Origin: Nocardia flavorosea NBRC 108225
GTDB taxonomy: Bacteria > Actinomycetota > Actinomycetes > Mycobacteriales > Mycobacteriaceae
Assembly (NCBI RefSeq): GCF_001613385.1
Contig: NZ_BDCG01000009.1
Coordinates: 170,232-234,231, forward strand
Direction of reading: 5' to 3'
DNA length: 64,000 bases
Of this stretch, positions 1 through 9,745 are shown in pieces. Below the pieces are notes generated by a model. The model searched no databases, had not been told where the DNA came from, and saw nothing but the letters and a program-made list of their open reading frames with translations. Position 1 is the first letter of the stretch. Each line of letters begins with the position of its first letter. The position numbers and the translations under genes were made by a program.

Positions 1-901
1 AAACGCCGACGACCTCGGCCCGCCAGGCCTCCACCATCTGGGTGGCCAGCTCGCGGGACAGTTCGATATCGCACAGGCAGCCGGGGAAGGACACGAGCGC
101 GTACGCGATATCGAGGGTGGCATCGCGGAAACCGCCCCATTCGTAGTCGAGGATGCGGGCACCCTCGTCGTTGATGATCACATTGTCCGGGCACAGATCC
201 GAGGGACTGAACGCCCGGAACCGGCCACCACCGAACAGCCGAGCCCCGTGGGCGACCTGCTCGGCCACCTCGTCGGGTACCTCGATACCGAGTTCGCGCC
301 GCAACAGGGCAGGTACCTCCATGACGGCGGCCTCGGCCTGCTGGGCGATACCGTCCACGCGGTGCACCACGTCGACCCGCCGGAGCAGGGCGACGAAATC
401 GAGTTCACGGCCGACGGTTGCCGCATGCATCCGGCCGAGCGCCTGCGCGAACGCCATCATCGCGTTCTGGGCGGCCGGTTCGGCACCGGAGCGCAGCACA
501 TCGGTGAGTTTGGTGTTCTCGCCCAGATCGCTGAGCACGAGCAACCGGTCGGGCAGGCTGTGCGCGATCAGGTACGCGCCGGGACGTTCGCCCCGGCTCA
601 GCGCGGTGGTGAACTGGTAGGACACCGCTTCCCGGAGGAATGCCGAATCGACGCTGGCCACACCCGGCATGATCGTCACGTTCTTCGGGTCCGCGACGGA
701 GCCGCGCACCTGCTTGACGATCAGCGTGCGCGGTAGGGAGAAAGCGTTCTCGGCGACCCGGACCCGTAGGACGGTCGTCCGTCCGCTGCCACTGAGTTCG
801 GTGGGATCGCTCAGCTTCACCGGAGCACCCATTCGCTTTGTGAGCAACTGCTGTGCTGCGGATACGACTTCGGTGGCTCGTTCGGCCAGTAGTGCAGTCA
901 T
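1..901 (-). CDS. APH/choline-kinase-fold protein, 3' end cut by window edge
   Basis: Reading the minus strand from an ATG at 901 gives 300 codons that stay open to the window edge. The protein has the C-lobe signature of aminoglycoside/choline-kinase-like enzymes: a catalytic-loop-like PSDLCPDNV, with the catalytic Asp and metal-binding Asn kept, followed by ILDYEWGGFRDA, matching the metal-binding Asp motif. The usual His-Gly before the catalytic Asp is replaced by Pro-Ser, so the substrate and even activity are uncertain. The family phosphorylates small hydroxylated molecules in the cytoplasm. It is divergent from the next gene, with about 190 bases between them. The fold is fairly sure; the substrate is unknown. 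Confidence 0.7.
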   Translation of the reverse strand, partial: MTALLAERATEVVSAAQQLLTKRMGAPVKLSDPTELSGSGRTTVLRVRVAENAFSLPRTLIVKQVRGSVADPKNVTIMPGVASVDSAFLREAVSYQFTTALSRGERPGAYLIAHSLPDRLLVLSDLGENTKLTDVLRSGAEPAAQNAMMAFAQALGRMHAATVGRELDFVALLRRVDVVHRVDGIAQQAEAAVMEVPALLRRELGIEVPDEVAEQVAHGARLFGGGRFRAFSPSDLCPDNVIINDEGARILDYEWGGFRDATLDIAYALVSFPGCLCDIELSRELATQMVEAWRAEVVGV

Positions 902-1092
902 CGCATCTCAAGTTACTCGCATTCGGTCACTTCTAGCGAGCGGTTGAACAACCTTTCCGTGTCGCCCGGCGTGTCAGACGTGTTCGCCCGCCCATCTACG
1001 GCCTGCTTGACAGCGCTGCGCCGGTCGGGTTTTCTCGATCTGAACTGCTGTGCGCCACACCGGAAAACCGCCCCGCCGAAAGGTATGCCAGC

Positions 1093-2139
1093 GTGACCGA
1101 CACACCGAGTTCCGCCCCCGACTCCCCCGGCGCCCCGGATACGGCAGGCAGGCAACCCACACCCGGCGAATCCCGGCCCGCGGCGGCCGGCGACACGGCC
1201 GCGGACAGCCCGCGTACCGCCGATTTCCCCGGGGGTGTCGTCCACGACGCGGGACGGGGTAGCCCACCCGGGGGGGAGAAACCCGTCACAACCGCGGGCC
1301 CCGGCACCGACCCCGCCGCGCGCACGGTCACCGATGAACCCGCACAATCCGCCGCGACGCAACAGCCCGCACCACAGCACCCCGCACCACAGCACCCCGC
1401 ACCGGACGGCACCGTTCCCGATCCGGCCGCCGGTGAACCCGTCTACGGCCCGCCCGGTACCGGACCCGGAGCGGAATCACCGGTCTACGGCTACCAGGCC
1501 CTCGGTACCGGAATCCCCGGACGGCTCGATGTCGGCCACGCGCTCAGCTACGGATTCGAGAAGTTCCGCCTCAATCCCGGACCCTGGATCGCGGCGACTT
1601 CGCTCGGCTTCATCATCTATCTGCTGTTCTACCTGGTGGCACGAATCACCGAACCACGGTCGATGACCTCGTTGCTGGTGCTTTTCGCCGTCGTCATCGC
1701 CGGCCTCTGGATACTCCAGGCCGCCCTCGTCCGCGGCGCGCTCTACGAAACCGACGGCTACCGGCCGGGTTTCGGCTCCTATTTCTATATCGGCAATCTC
1801 GGTAACGCATTCCTGACGGCCTTGCTGGCCTTCTTGGCCACCACTCTGGCTTCGGCGCTGTGCCTGATTCCCGGGATGCTGGTCGGTATCGGCTGTATGT
1901 TCTCGTTGCATTTCGCCGTCGACCAGGGCCAGACGCCGGTAGAGGCAATCAAATCCAGTTTCCTGCTGACCCTGCGTGATCCGTGGCGGGTGTTCCTGCT
2001 GGCGCTGACCGTCGTCGTGGTCACCTGTCTCGGCTTGCTCGCCTGTGGTTTCGGACTGCTGGTGGCCGGCCCGGTGGCAGCGATCGCGGTCACCTATGCA
2101 TACCGCACCCTCACCGGTGGCCCGGTCTCACCCGTCTGA
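1093..2139 (+). CDS. Proline-rich N-terminus, polytopic membrane protein (Rv2560-like)
   Basis: A 348-residue protein from a GTG start. Residues 1-140 are low-complexity and rich in Pro, Ala, Gly and Thr, with a short repeated QHPAP unit; this part is probably disordered and cytoplasmic. From about residue 155 the chain holds four to five hydrophobic segments, for example TSLGFIIYLLFYLVARI and LFAVVIAGLWILQAALV. The layout matches the proline/glycine-rich membrane protein Rv2560 found near aspS in mycobacteria. No catalytic motif is visible and the role is unknown. The gene ends 20 bases before a strong hairpin and is convergent with aspS. Confidence 0.75.
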   Translation: MTDTPSSAPDSPGAPDTAGRQPTPGESRPAAAGDTAADSPRTADFPGGVVHDAGRGSPPGGEKPVTTAGPGTDPAARTVTDEPAQSAATQQPAPQHPAPQHPAPDGTVPDPAAGEPVYGPPGTGPGAESPVYGYQALGTGIPGRLDVGHALSYGFEKFRLNPGPWIAATSLGFIIYLLFYLVARITEPRSMTSLLVLFAVVIAGLWILQAALVRGALYETDGYRPGFGSYFYIGNLGNAFLTALLAFLATTLASALCLIPGMLVGIGCMFSLHFAVDQGQTPVEAIKSSFLLTLRDPWRVFLLALTVVVVTCLGLLACGFGLLVAGPVAAIAVTYAYRTLTGGPVSPV

Positions 2140-2159
2140 CATATCCGCCGTCCGGGCTT

Positions 2160-2189
2160 CCGCATGCCACCGGCGCCGGCGGCATGCGG
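2160..2189 (+). terminator. Hairpin terminator after the proline-rich membrane protein gene
   Basis: The 9-base arms CCGCATGCC and GGCATGCGG enclose a CCGGCGCCGG core that can itself pair, giving a very stable stem 20 bases after the stop codon. There is no T-tract, which is common for actinobacterial terminators. Confidence 0.6.
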
Positions 2190-2291
2190 CACAGTGTTCG
2201 ACCGGGCGAACGCCGGCCCACATCTGTCGCGATACCACTGCCACAGGAGGTTCGGAGACCGCGATACCTCCCGCACTCCCGACCCCGTCCC

Positions 2292-2317
2292 CCCGGCCGC
2301 CGAGCCCAGCGGCCGGG
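2292..2317 (-). terminator. Hairpin terminator after aspS
   Basis: Perfect 9-base arms, CCCGGCCGC and GCGGCCGGG, with an 8-base loop, lying 18 bases past the aspS stop. It has no T-tract. Confidence 0.55.
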
Positions 2318-2335
2318 TAATCGGACCCGAACTTG

Positions 2336-4159
<1,824 letters not shown>

Positions 4160-4305
4160 GGGATTCCTTTCGACGTTCGGAGCACACCGGGGACGGCCAC
4201 CGGATGCGGTTGCCATCGTAGTGTGCCCCGGCGGGCGGACTGAAACGGATATATTGCCAGCACCAGCAAAGTTGCAGCAACTACGTTCTCAGACGGGATG
4301 CTCGC

Positions 4306-5229
4306 ATGACCTTCAACGAACGCGTGCAGATCGACCCCGGCCGCGCCTCCTCCGGCGGCGGCCCCGGCCGCGGCGGCAAACTGGCCCTCGGCGGTGGTGC
4401 CGGCGGGCTGATCGTACTGGTCATCGCCCTCCTGCTGGGCGGCGATCCCGGGTCGACGCTCGGCCAGTTCACCGGCACCCAGGACACCGGACAGCGTGAG
4501 GTCACCGCCGGCACTCCCGAGCACTGCCGGACCGGCGCCGACGCGAACACCTACGTGGACTGCCGGGTGGTCCTCACCGCGCAGAGCCTCGATGCCGTAT
4601 GGGACGAGCAACTGCCGCAGCAGACCGGTGTCGCCTACGAACAACCGGGGTTACGCCTGTTCACCGGCTCGGTGTCCACGGGCTGCGGGTACGCGACCAG
4701 TGCGGTCGGCCCGTTCTACTGCCCGGCCGATCGGACCGCGTATTTCGACGTCGGCTTCTTCCAGGAACTCGTGGACCGCTTCGGCGCCGCGGGCGGGCCG
4801 CTGGCACAGGAGTACGTCGTCGCGCACGAGTTCGGCCACCACATCCAGACCCTGCTCGGCGATATCGGCCGAGCCCAGCAGGATCCACAGGGCCCGGAGT
4901 CGGGGGCGGTACGCACCGAGCTACAGGCCGACTGTTACGCCGGTATCTGGGCGCATTACGCCGACCGCACACCCGCACCGGGCTCGGACACACCGCTGCT
5001 GCAGCCGCTCGACGATGCCGATATCCGGGATGCGCTGTCGGCGGCGGCAGCAGTCGGCGACGACCGGATCCAGGAGTCGGCACAGGGCCGGGTGAACCCG
5101 GAGGTATGGACGCACGGCGCGGGCGAGCAACGACAGAAGTGGTTCCTCGCGGGGTACCGCACCGGTGACGTACGGGCGTGCGATACCTATTCGGCGACAG
5201 ATCTGGACAATCCCGAGGGCCTGCGCTGA
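4306..5229 (+). CDS. Neutral zinc metallopeptidase, YpfJ family
   Basis: A 307-residue single-pass membrane protein. A Gly-rich N-terminus is followed by a hydrophobic segment at about residues 25-45 (LIVLVIALLLGG), then an extracytoplasmic domain with the zinc-binding HEFGHHIQ motif and a downstream ELQADCYAGIWAH acid motif. These are the hallmarks of the YpfJ/Zn-peptidase family (PF04228), matching Rv2575 beside aspS in mycobacteria. The substrate is unknown. It is convergent with the next gene, only nine bases apart, and a hairpin covers both stop codons. Confidence 0.9.
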   Translation: MTFNERVQIDPGRASSGGGPGRGGKLALGGGAGGLIVLVIALLLGGDPGSTLGQFTGTQDTGQREVTAGTPEHCRTGADANTYVDCRVVLTAQSLDAVWDEQLPQQTGVAYEQPGLRLFTGSVSTGCGYATSAVGPFYCPADRTAYFDVGFFQELVDRFGAAGGPLAQEYVVAHEFGHHIQTLLGDIGRAQQDPQGPESGAVRTELQADCYAGIWAHYADRTPAPGSDTPLLQPLDDADIRDALSAAAAVGDDRIQESAQGRVNPEVWTHGAGEQRQKWFLAGYRTGDVRACDTYSATDLDNPEGLR

Positions 5230-5242
5230 ACCGGTGGTTCAG
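5226..5242. terminator. Bidirectional hairpin spanning two stop codons
   Basis: Perfect arms CTGAACC and GGTTCAG with a GGT loop. The left arm contains the TGA of the peptidase gene and the right arm contains the stop of the convergent gene, so one short symmetric hairpin can end transcription from both sides. Confidence 0.5.
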
Positions 5243-6849
5243 AACTGGCTGTCGTAGCCGGCGTCCTCGTCGGGATCGACCGCCCCGATGACCTCCGGTG
5301 CCGATTCGCCCAGCGGACCGGTGAGGTCGTCGTTACCGGTCGCGCTGCGGTACGACTCGACCGTCCGGCCGTGTTCCTCTTCGTTGTTGCGCTGACCGGC
5401 CGCACCTGCCGCACCGCCCCCCATGAAACCACTGGATGCGGGATTCGTGGCAGCGGGAGCCACGCCGGTGGGTAGTGCGCCCGGCCGGACCACGTTGCCG
5501 ATCGGCGGCGTCGTCGCTCCGGGAACCCCCGGCACCGATGGCGCCCCGGGCAGGCCGGGGGTACCACCCGGCGCACCACCGGTCGACAAACCCGGGCTGC
5601 CGCTCGGCATACCGGGGCTCCCCGGCATGCCCGGGCTACCGGTGCTCAGCCCGGCCGCGGTGGTCGCTGCGGGCTCACCGGTGGCCGAGCCCAGCACGGA
5701 CTCCAGGCCCGACGGGTCCGAAGCGAGGCTCTGCGCCTGCTGCAAGATCGGTTCACCGACACTCTGCGCCACTTGCTGGGCGGCCTGGGCCGCCTGCTGT
5801 CCGTCCACGCCCAGCATCTGCTGCACCACACCGCTCAGTTCCGCGGTCTTACCCGCGAGGTTCCCACGCGTGATGTTGGTGACCGTCACGGCCTGACCCA
5901 GATGTTCGGTGGCCGAGGCGATGAGCGCGGTCTGCGCGGGCGGGGTCATCACCACCGGTGCGAGAGCAGTGGCCTGGGTGAGGAAGGACGCGGCGATGGT
6001 GGTGAGCTGCGAGTTCCCCTGCTGCACCACCGCGGCCGCGGCCTGCGTCATGGCCGAGATATCGAATCCGCGCTGGCTGGTCTGCACGCCGGAATTGTTG
6101 GCTTCCTGCCCGGCCGTCTGGGCGGTCTGGGCGGCCCCGCTCTCCCACGACTGTCCCATGGCGGAAAGGCTGCTCTTACCCACACCCATCGCCACCTCGA
6201 TGACCTGGGATGCCTGGCTGAGGATGGCGGTGGGGTCCAATGCGCCGATGACGCCGGTCCCGAAACTGCTCAGCAGATCGCGGATGGGCGCGAACAGCAC
6301 GTCGATTCCGGGCAGCGCCGGCAGGGCGGCGCCGTTGAGCAGGGCCCCCACCGGATCGGACGGTAAGGCGGCGGCCGCCGCGGCGGGAACGCCCGCGGCC
6401 GCGCCTGCGGGCGCGGCCACACCGGCAGCTGCCGCGGCCTGACCGAGAAGGCCCTGGGCCGTATCGATCGCCGGGGCAGCCGCCTGGTTCACGACCCCCA
6501 GCACATGATCGGCCTGTGCGGATACATCTTGGACCGCGCCGGACAGGATGTCCTGAGCCTCCGGTGCGCCACCGGTAAGCCCGGATAGCCCCGGCACTCC
6601 GCCCGGCATCCCGGCCGTGGCGGGAGCGTCCTCGGAAATGCGCTGGGAAAGCACGAATTCCGGCGATTCGGCCGGCGATACCCCTTCCGGAAGCGGCACC
6701 AGCGGAACATCCTGGATCGCCGCACCGGGGTCCGCGGCAGTGGCCGGGGCCGCGGTCACGGGAATATCGGCGGGCGCGGCGGGAACGGCATGCTGCAACT
6801 CGGGAGCAATGAGGCCTGCGGTACCTGCGCCGTTGTCGAGCGGTTTCAC
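5239..6849 (-). CDS. Large Ala/Gly/Pro-rich protein, probable type VII secretion-associated
   Basis: A 536-residue low-complexity protein. The central part (about 200-340) contains an amphipathic region with SWESGAAQTAQTAGQEANNSG-like sequence, resembling the helical WxG-type hairpin of ESX substrates. Residues 385-450 are a Pro-Gly-Met/Ser repeat, and the acidic C-terminus ends GYDSQF. It starts inside the stop codon of the EspC-like gene upstream (ATGA overlap), so the two are translationally coupled and probably work as a pair, as EspA and EspC do (inference). No signal peptide or membrane segment is seen. No ESX core gene is in the window. Confidence 0.6.
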   Translation of the reverse strand: MKPLDNGAGTAGLIAPELQHAVPAAPADIPVTAAPATAADPGAAIQDVPLVPLPEGVSPAESPEFVLSQRISEDAPATAGMPGGVPGLSGLTGGAPEAQDILSGAVQDVSAQADHVLGVVNQAAAPAIDTAQGLLGQAAAAAGVAAPAGAAAGVPAAAAAALPSDPVGALLNGAALPALPGIDVLFAPIRDLLSSFGTGVIGALDPTAILSQASQVIEVAMGVGKSSLSAMGQSWESGAAQTAQTAGQEANNSGVQTSQRGFDISAMTQAAAAVVQQGNSQLTTIAASFLTQATALAPVVMTPPAQTALIASATEHLGQAVTVTNITRGNLAGKTAELSGVVQQMLGVDGQQAAQAAQQVAQSVGEPILQQAQSLASDPSGLESVLGSATGEPAATTAAGLSTGSPGMPGSPGMPSGSPGLSTGGAPGGTPGLPGAPSVPGVPGATTPPIGNVVRPGALPTGVAPAATNPASSGFMGGGAAGAAGQRNNEEEHGRTVESYRSATGNDDLTGPLGESAPEVIGAVDPDEDAGYDSQF

Positions 6850-7163
6850 AGTGCGCCCCCCGCCGCACCGAGCGCGCCGGCGGTGCCGTCGTCGGTGATG
6901 TCGTAGTTGAGCGCTGAGGAGAACGCCGCCTGGGAAAGGTGCTGGTACTTGGCCGCGAGATCGTTGATATCGCGGGTTTGCAGCACCTGCGCGGCAGCGA
7001 ACATGGCCAGATAGTCGGCGCCGATCAAACCGAAGACCGGCGCCAGCGCGGCGGCATCGCGCACCGCGTCCATAGTGGCGACACCGGCGATCTCGGTGCC
7101 GATACCGGCGTTCGTGGTACCGAATACCCGCAGCGCTTCGGTTTCCACCGAGGTATTACTCAT
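6846..7163 (-). CDS. EspC-like type VII secretion target
   Basis: A 105-residue, mostly helical protein that resembles the EspC/type VII secretion target family (PF10824): TEALRVFGTTNAGIGTEIAG at the N-terminus, a hydrophobic middle, and a Tyr-Asp-Ile-Thr-Asp that fits the YxxxD/E export signal near the C-terminus. Members are co-secreted by ESX systems in mycobacteria and relatives. It is the first gene of a two-gene unit, overlapping the next by four bases, and is divergent from the SDR gene. Confidence 0.65.
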   Translation of the reverse strand: MSNTSVETEALRVFGTTNAGIGTEIAGVATMDAVRDAAALAPVFGLIGADYLAMFAAAQVLQTRDINDLAAKYQHLSQAAFSSALNYDITDDGTAGALGAAGGAL

Positions 7164-7316
7164 CGGGCTCCCCCCTGACTCATCGTGAACATCATCGCCA
7201 CCGCGTGAAACTTCTCCTGTGCCACAACGACACGCGCCCCTGCGGCATCAAATGGTTGCCGCCCGAATATAGCCCACCCCGGCGGTCCCGGACGAGACCG
7301 CGCCCCGCCGCAAAAC

Positions 7317-7352
7317 TAGAACAGGTTGCAATATAGAACAAGTTCTATATTG
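7317..7352 (+). promoter_or_regulatory. Two adjacent KstR-type operator boxes
   Basis: TAGAACAGGTTGCA (7317-7330) and TAGAACAAGTTCTA (7334-7347) both fit the published KstR consensus TnnAACnnGTTnnA, with centres 17 bp apart. The second box lies inside a perfect 11-bp inverted repeat (7329-7339 against 7342-7352, two-base spacer). The repeat ends eight bases before the ATG of the SDR gene. KstR is the TetR-type repressor of cholesterol catabolism in mycobacteria and rhodococci; another TetR protein with a similar site remains possible. Confidence 0.7.
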
Positions 7353-7360
7353 TCGTCCGC

Positions 7361-8362
7361 ATGAAGGTCGCAGTGACCGGCGCAGCCGGCTACCTGGGTA
7401 CGAATCTCCTCTCGCTACTCGCCGAGCGCGGCGACGAGATCACCGCCATCGACCGGGTGACGCCCCGGCAGCCCGCCGTAGCGAACGTCACCTGGGTGAG
7501 CGCCGATGTCCTGGATCCGGCCTCCATGCGCGCCGCCCTGGACGGCGCCGAGGTGGTGTATCACCTGGTCGCGGTGATCACTCTGGCCGACAAGAACGAC
7601 CTCGCCTGGCGGGTCAACACCGAGGGTGTACGCGTGGTGGCCGAGGCCGCCCACGCGGTCGGCGCGCGCCGGTTCGTGCACGCGAGTTCGATCCACGCCT
7701 TCGACCAGTACAGCTGCGGTGGCTCGATCGACGAGACGACCCTGCGCTCCACCGACACCGGCCTCCCCGTCTACGACCGGTCCAAATGGGCCGGCGAGAT
7801 CGAACTCCGCAAGGCGATCGAAACCGGGCTGGACGCGGTGATCTGCAACCCCACCGGCGTATTCGGGCCCGCCGACCACGGGACGCCGCTTTCCCGGATC
7901 AACCGCTACCTGCGCGACGCCGCCCGCGGCCGTATCCCCGCCATGATCGACGGCGGTTTCGACCTGGTGGATGTCCGGGATGTGGCACGAGGCCTCATCC
8001 TGGCCGGCGAGAACGGCCGCACCGGGGAGAACTACCTACTCGGCGGCGAGATGATCTCCATGCTCGACCTCTGCCGGATGGCCGCCCGGCACGGCGGCAA
8101 GAAGGGGCCCCGTTTCTCCATCTCGACCAAACTCGTCTCGGGCCTCATTCCGGTGATGGAGCCGATCGGCAAACGCCTGGGGACCGACGTCGTCTCCAAG
8201 GCCGCACTCGGCGCACTGGTGTCGGCACCGCTGGTAGACCGCGGTAAAGCAGCCCGCGAACTGGGGTATCGGCCCCGCCCGATCGACGACACCGTGCGCG
8301 ATCTGGTGGCCTTCTTCGCCGATCCCCACGCCCCCCTACCGGATTTCACCCCGACTCCTTGA
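7361..8362 (+). CDS. NAD(P)-dependent extended SDR (3beta-HSD/epimerase type)
   Basis: A 333-residue extended short-chain dehydrogenase. It has the N-terminal Rossmann motif TGAAGYLG (residues 7-14), DAEVV-like strands, the substrate-side SSIHAFDQY, and the catalytic Tyr-Lys pair in VYDRSKWAGE (about residues 141-150). The overall pattern (NTEGV, NPTGVFGPAD, DLVDVRDVARG) is that of 3beta-hydroxysteroid dehydrogenase/dihydroflavonol-reductase-like enzymes acting on lipid or steroid alcohols. The ATG follows directly on the KstR-type palindrome without a ribosome-binding site, so the message may be leaderless. The context suggests sterol or lipid metabolism (inference). Confidence 0.85.
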   Translation: MKVAVTGAAGYLGTNLLSLLAERGDEITAIDRVTPRQPAVANVTWVSADVLDPASMRAALDGAEVVYHLVAVITLADKNDLAWRVNTEGVRVVAEAAHAVGARRFVHASSIHAFDQYSCGGSIDETTLRSTDTGLPVYDRSKWAGEIELRKAIETGLDAVICNPTGVFGPADHGTPLSRINRYLRDAARGRIPAMIDGGFDLVDVRDVARGLILAGENGRTGENYLLGGEMISMLDLCRMAARHGGKKGPRFSISTKLVSGLIPVMEPIGKRLGTDVVSKAALGALVSAPLVDRGKAARELGYRPRPIDDTVRDLVAFFADPHAPLPDFTPTP

Positions 8363-8385
8363 CAGTAGTTAGAACGCGTGTTCGA
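8359..8385 (+). promoter_or_regulatory. LexA-type SOS box with TTGACA -35 element
   Basis: TAGAACGCGTGTTCGA at 8370-8385 matches the actinobacterial LexA consensus TCGAACNNNNGTTCGA at 11 of 12 fixed positions. A perfect -35 hexamer TTGACA lies at 8359-8364, overlapping the stop codon of the SDR gene. The GTG start of the radical SAM gene follows eight bases after the box with no Shine-Dalgarno sequence, which suggests a leaderless transcript. Confidence 0.65.
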
Positions 8386-8393
8386 CTGGTCGC

Positions 8394-9410
8394 GTGCGGT
8401 GGCAGAACCAGACCCTGGACGCCGACGACGGCGCACTGCCCGGCCTCGGCCGGGCCGGGTTCGCCCGCACCGTACAGACTCCCGACTTCGAAGGCATCAC
8501 TTTTCACGAGGTCCTCTGCAAAAGTGCGCTGAACAAGGTTCCCGACGAATCGAACCTGCCGTTCCGGTGGACGATCAACCCGATGCGCGGGTGTTCGCAT
8601 GCCTGCCGATACTGCTTCGCCCGCGGGTCGCACGAATACCTCGAACTCGATGCCGGAACGGATTTCGACACCCAGATCGTGGTGAAAACGAATATCGCGG
8701 CGGTGCTGCGGCGCGAACTCACCCGCCGCTCCTGGCATCGTGAGCAGGTCGCGCTCGGCACCAATACCGATCCGTACCAGCGAGCCGAGGGCCGATACCG
8801 GTTGATGCCCGGAATCATCCGGGCACTCACCGATTCCGGTACGCCGTTCTCGATTCTCACCAAAGGCAGCCTGCTACACCGGGATCTGCCGCTTCTGAGC
8901 CTGGCCGCACGCGAGGTCGGCGTGCATATCGGAATCTCGCTGGCCCTGCTGGATCAGGAGTTGCAGCGCGGCCTGGAGCCCGGCACGCCCGCACCGCGGG
9001 CCCGGCTGGATCTCGTGCGCGCCTGCGGTGATGCCGGTTTCGCGGTCAATGTGATGGTGGCGCCGGTGATTCCGTATCTCACCGACGGCCGGGCCCAGCT
9101 CGACGAACTGTTCGGCGAGCTCGCCGCGGCCGGCGCGGAATCGGCGGTGGTCATTCCCCTGCATCTGCGGGGCAGTACGCGTGGCTGGTTCCTGGGCTGG
9201 CTCGCCGACAACCATCCGGCGCTGCTGCGCCGATACCGGCAGCTCTACCGGCGCGGTGCAACGGTCGCGCCCGAGTACGCGTCGTGGCTGCGGGAGCGGG
9301 TCGATCCGCTGCTGAGCGAGCACGGACTACGCCCGGAGGAACCACGCGCTCCAGAAGCCCGTCCGGCACCGCAACCCGCCGATACCCCACAGCTGGAGTT
9401 GTTCGCCTGA
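8394..9410 (+). CDS. SPL-like radical SAM protein (Rv2578c family)
   Basis: A 338-residue protein with the radical SAM cluster motif CSHACRYC at about residues 66-73, followed by FARGSHEYLELDAGTDFDTQIVVK, typical of the Rv2578c/spore-photoproduct-lyase-like family. The cluster cleaves S-adenosylmethionine to start radical chemistry; the substrate is unknown and a DNA-lesion role is often proposed. The GTG start gives MRWQNQ, matching the MRW start of the mycobacterial homologue. A LexA-type box immediately upstream supports a DNA-damage role. The gene is followed at once by a long hairpin. Confidence 0.88.
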   Translation: MRWQNQTLDADDGALPGLGRAGFARTVQTPDFEGITFHEVLCKSALNKVPDESNLPFRWTINPMRGCSHACRYCFARGSHEYLELDAGTDFDTQIVVKTNIAAVLRRELTRRSWHREQVALGTNTDPYQRAEGRYRLMPGIIRALTDSGTPFSILTKGSLLHRDLPLLSLAAREVGVHIGISLALLDQELQRGLEPGTPAPRARLDLVRACGDAGFAVNVMVAPVIPYLTDGRAQLDELFGELAAAGAESAVVIPLHLRGSTRGWFLGWLADNHPALLRRYRQLYRRGATVAPEYASWLRERVDPLLSEHGLRPEEPRAPEARPAPQPADTPQLELFA

Positions 9411-9444
9411 GCACCCGCGTGTCCGAGGTTCGACATGCGGGTGC
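9411..9444 (+). terminator. Long-stem terminator after the radical SAM gene
   Basis: The base right after the TGA begins a 13-bp stem, GCACCCGCGTGTC paired with GACATGCGGGTGC and containing one G-T pair. There is no T-tract. Confidence 0.6.
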
Positions 9445-9745
9445 CGGCTTTCCAGGAACGGGCAGGGTCGCGAGGCGAATTCGTGTGCGGTGCGGAGCAC
9501 CCAGCCGGATAACAGACCGGACAGGAGTCCAACCTTCTGTCTCGGCACAATGGCCGCACAACCGACTTCTGAACAAGCCCACTGGCTGCGGTGTCACCTC
9601 ACCGGTCGGCCGGACGACGTTTCCGGGCTGCCCCGCGGTACCACGCCCGCGGCGCACCGGACGCGCACTTTCCCGGCGCGGCGCCCCCCGGCAAGGGTAG
9701 GTTGGCGGCTGGTAGCTCATTTCGACGAGGAAGTGACGCACGCGT
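9445..9745. other. Gene-free stretch upstream of korA
   Basis: About 300 bases with no convincing coding frame or RNA gene. It presumably carries the korAB promoter; a GAGGAAG that can act as ribosome-binding site lies just before the korA ATG. No clear -10/-35 pair was identified. Confidence 0.4.
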
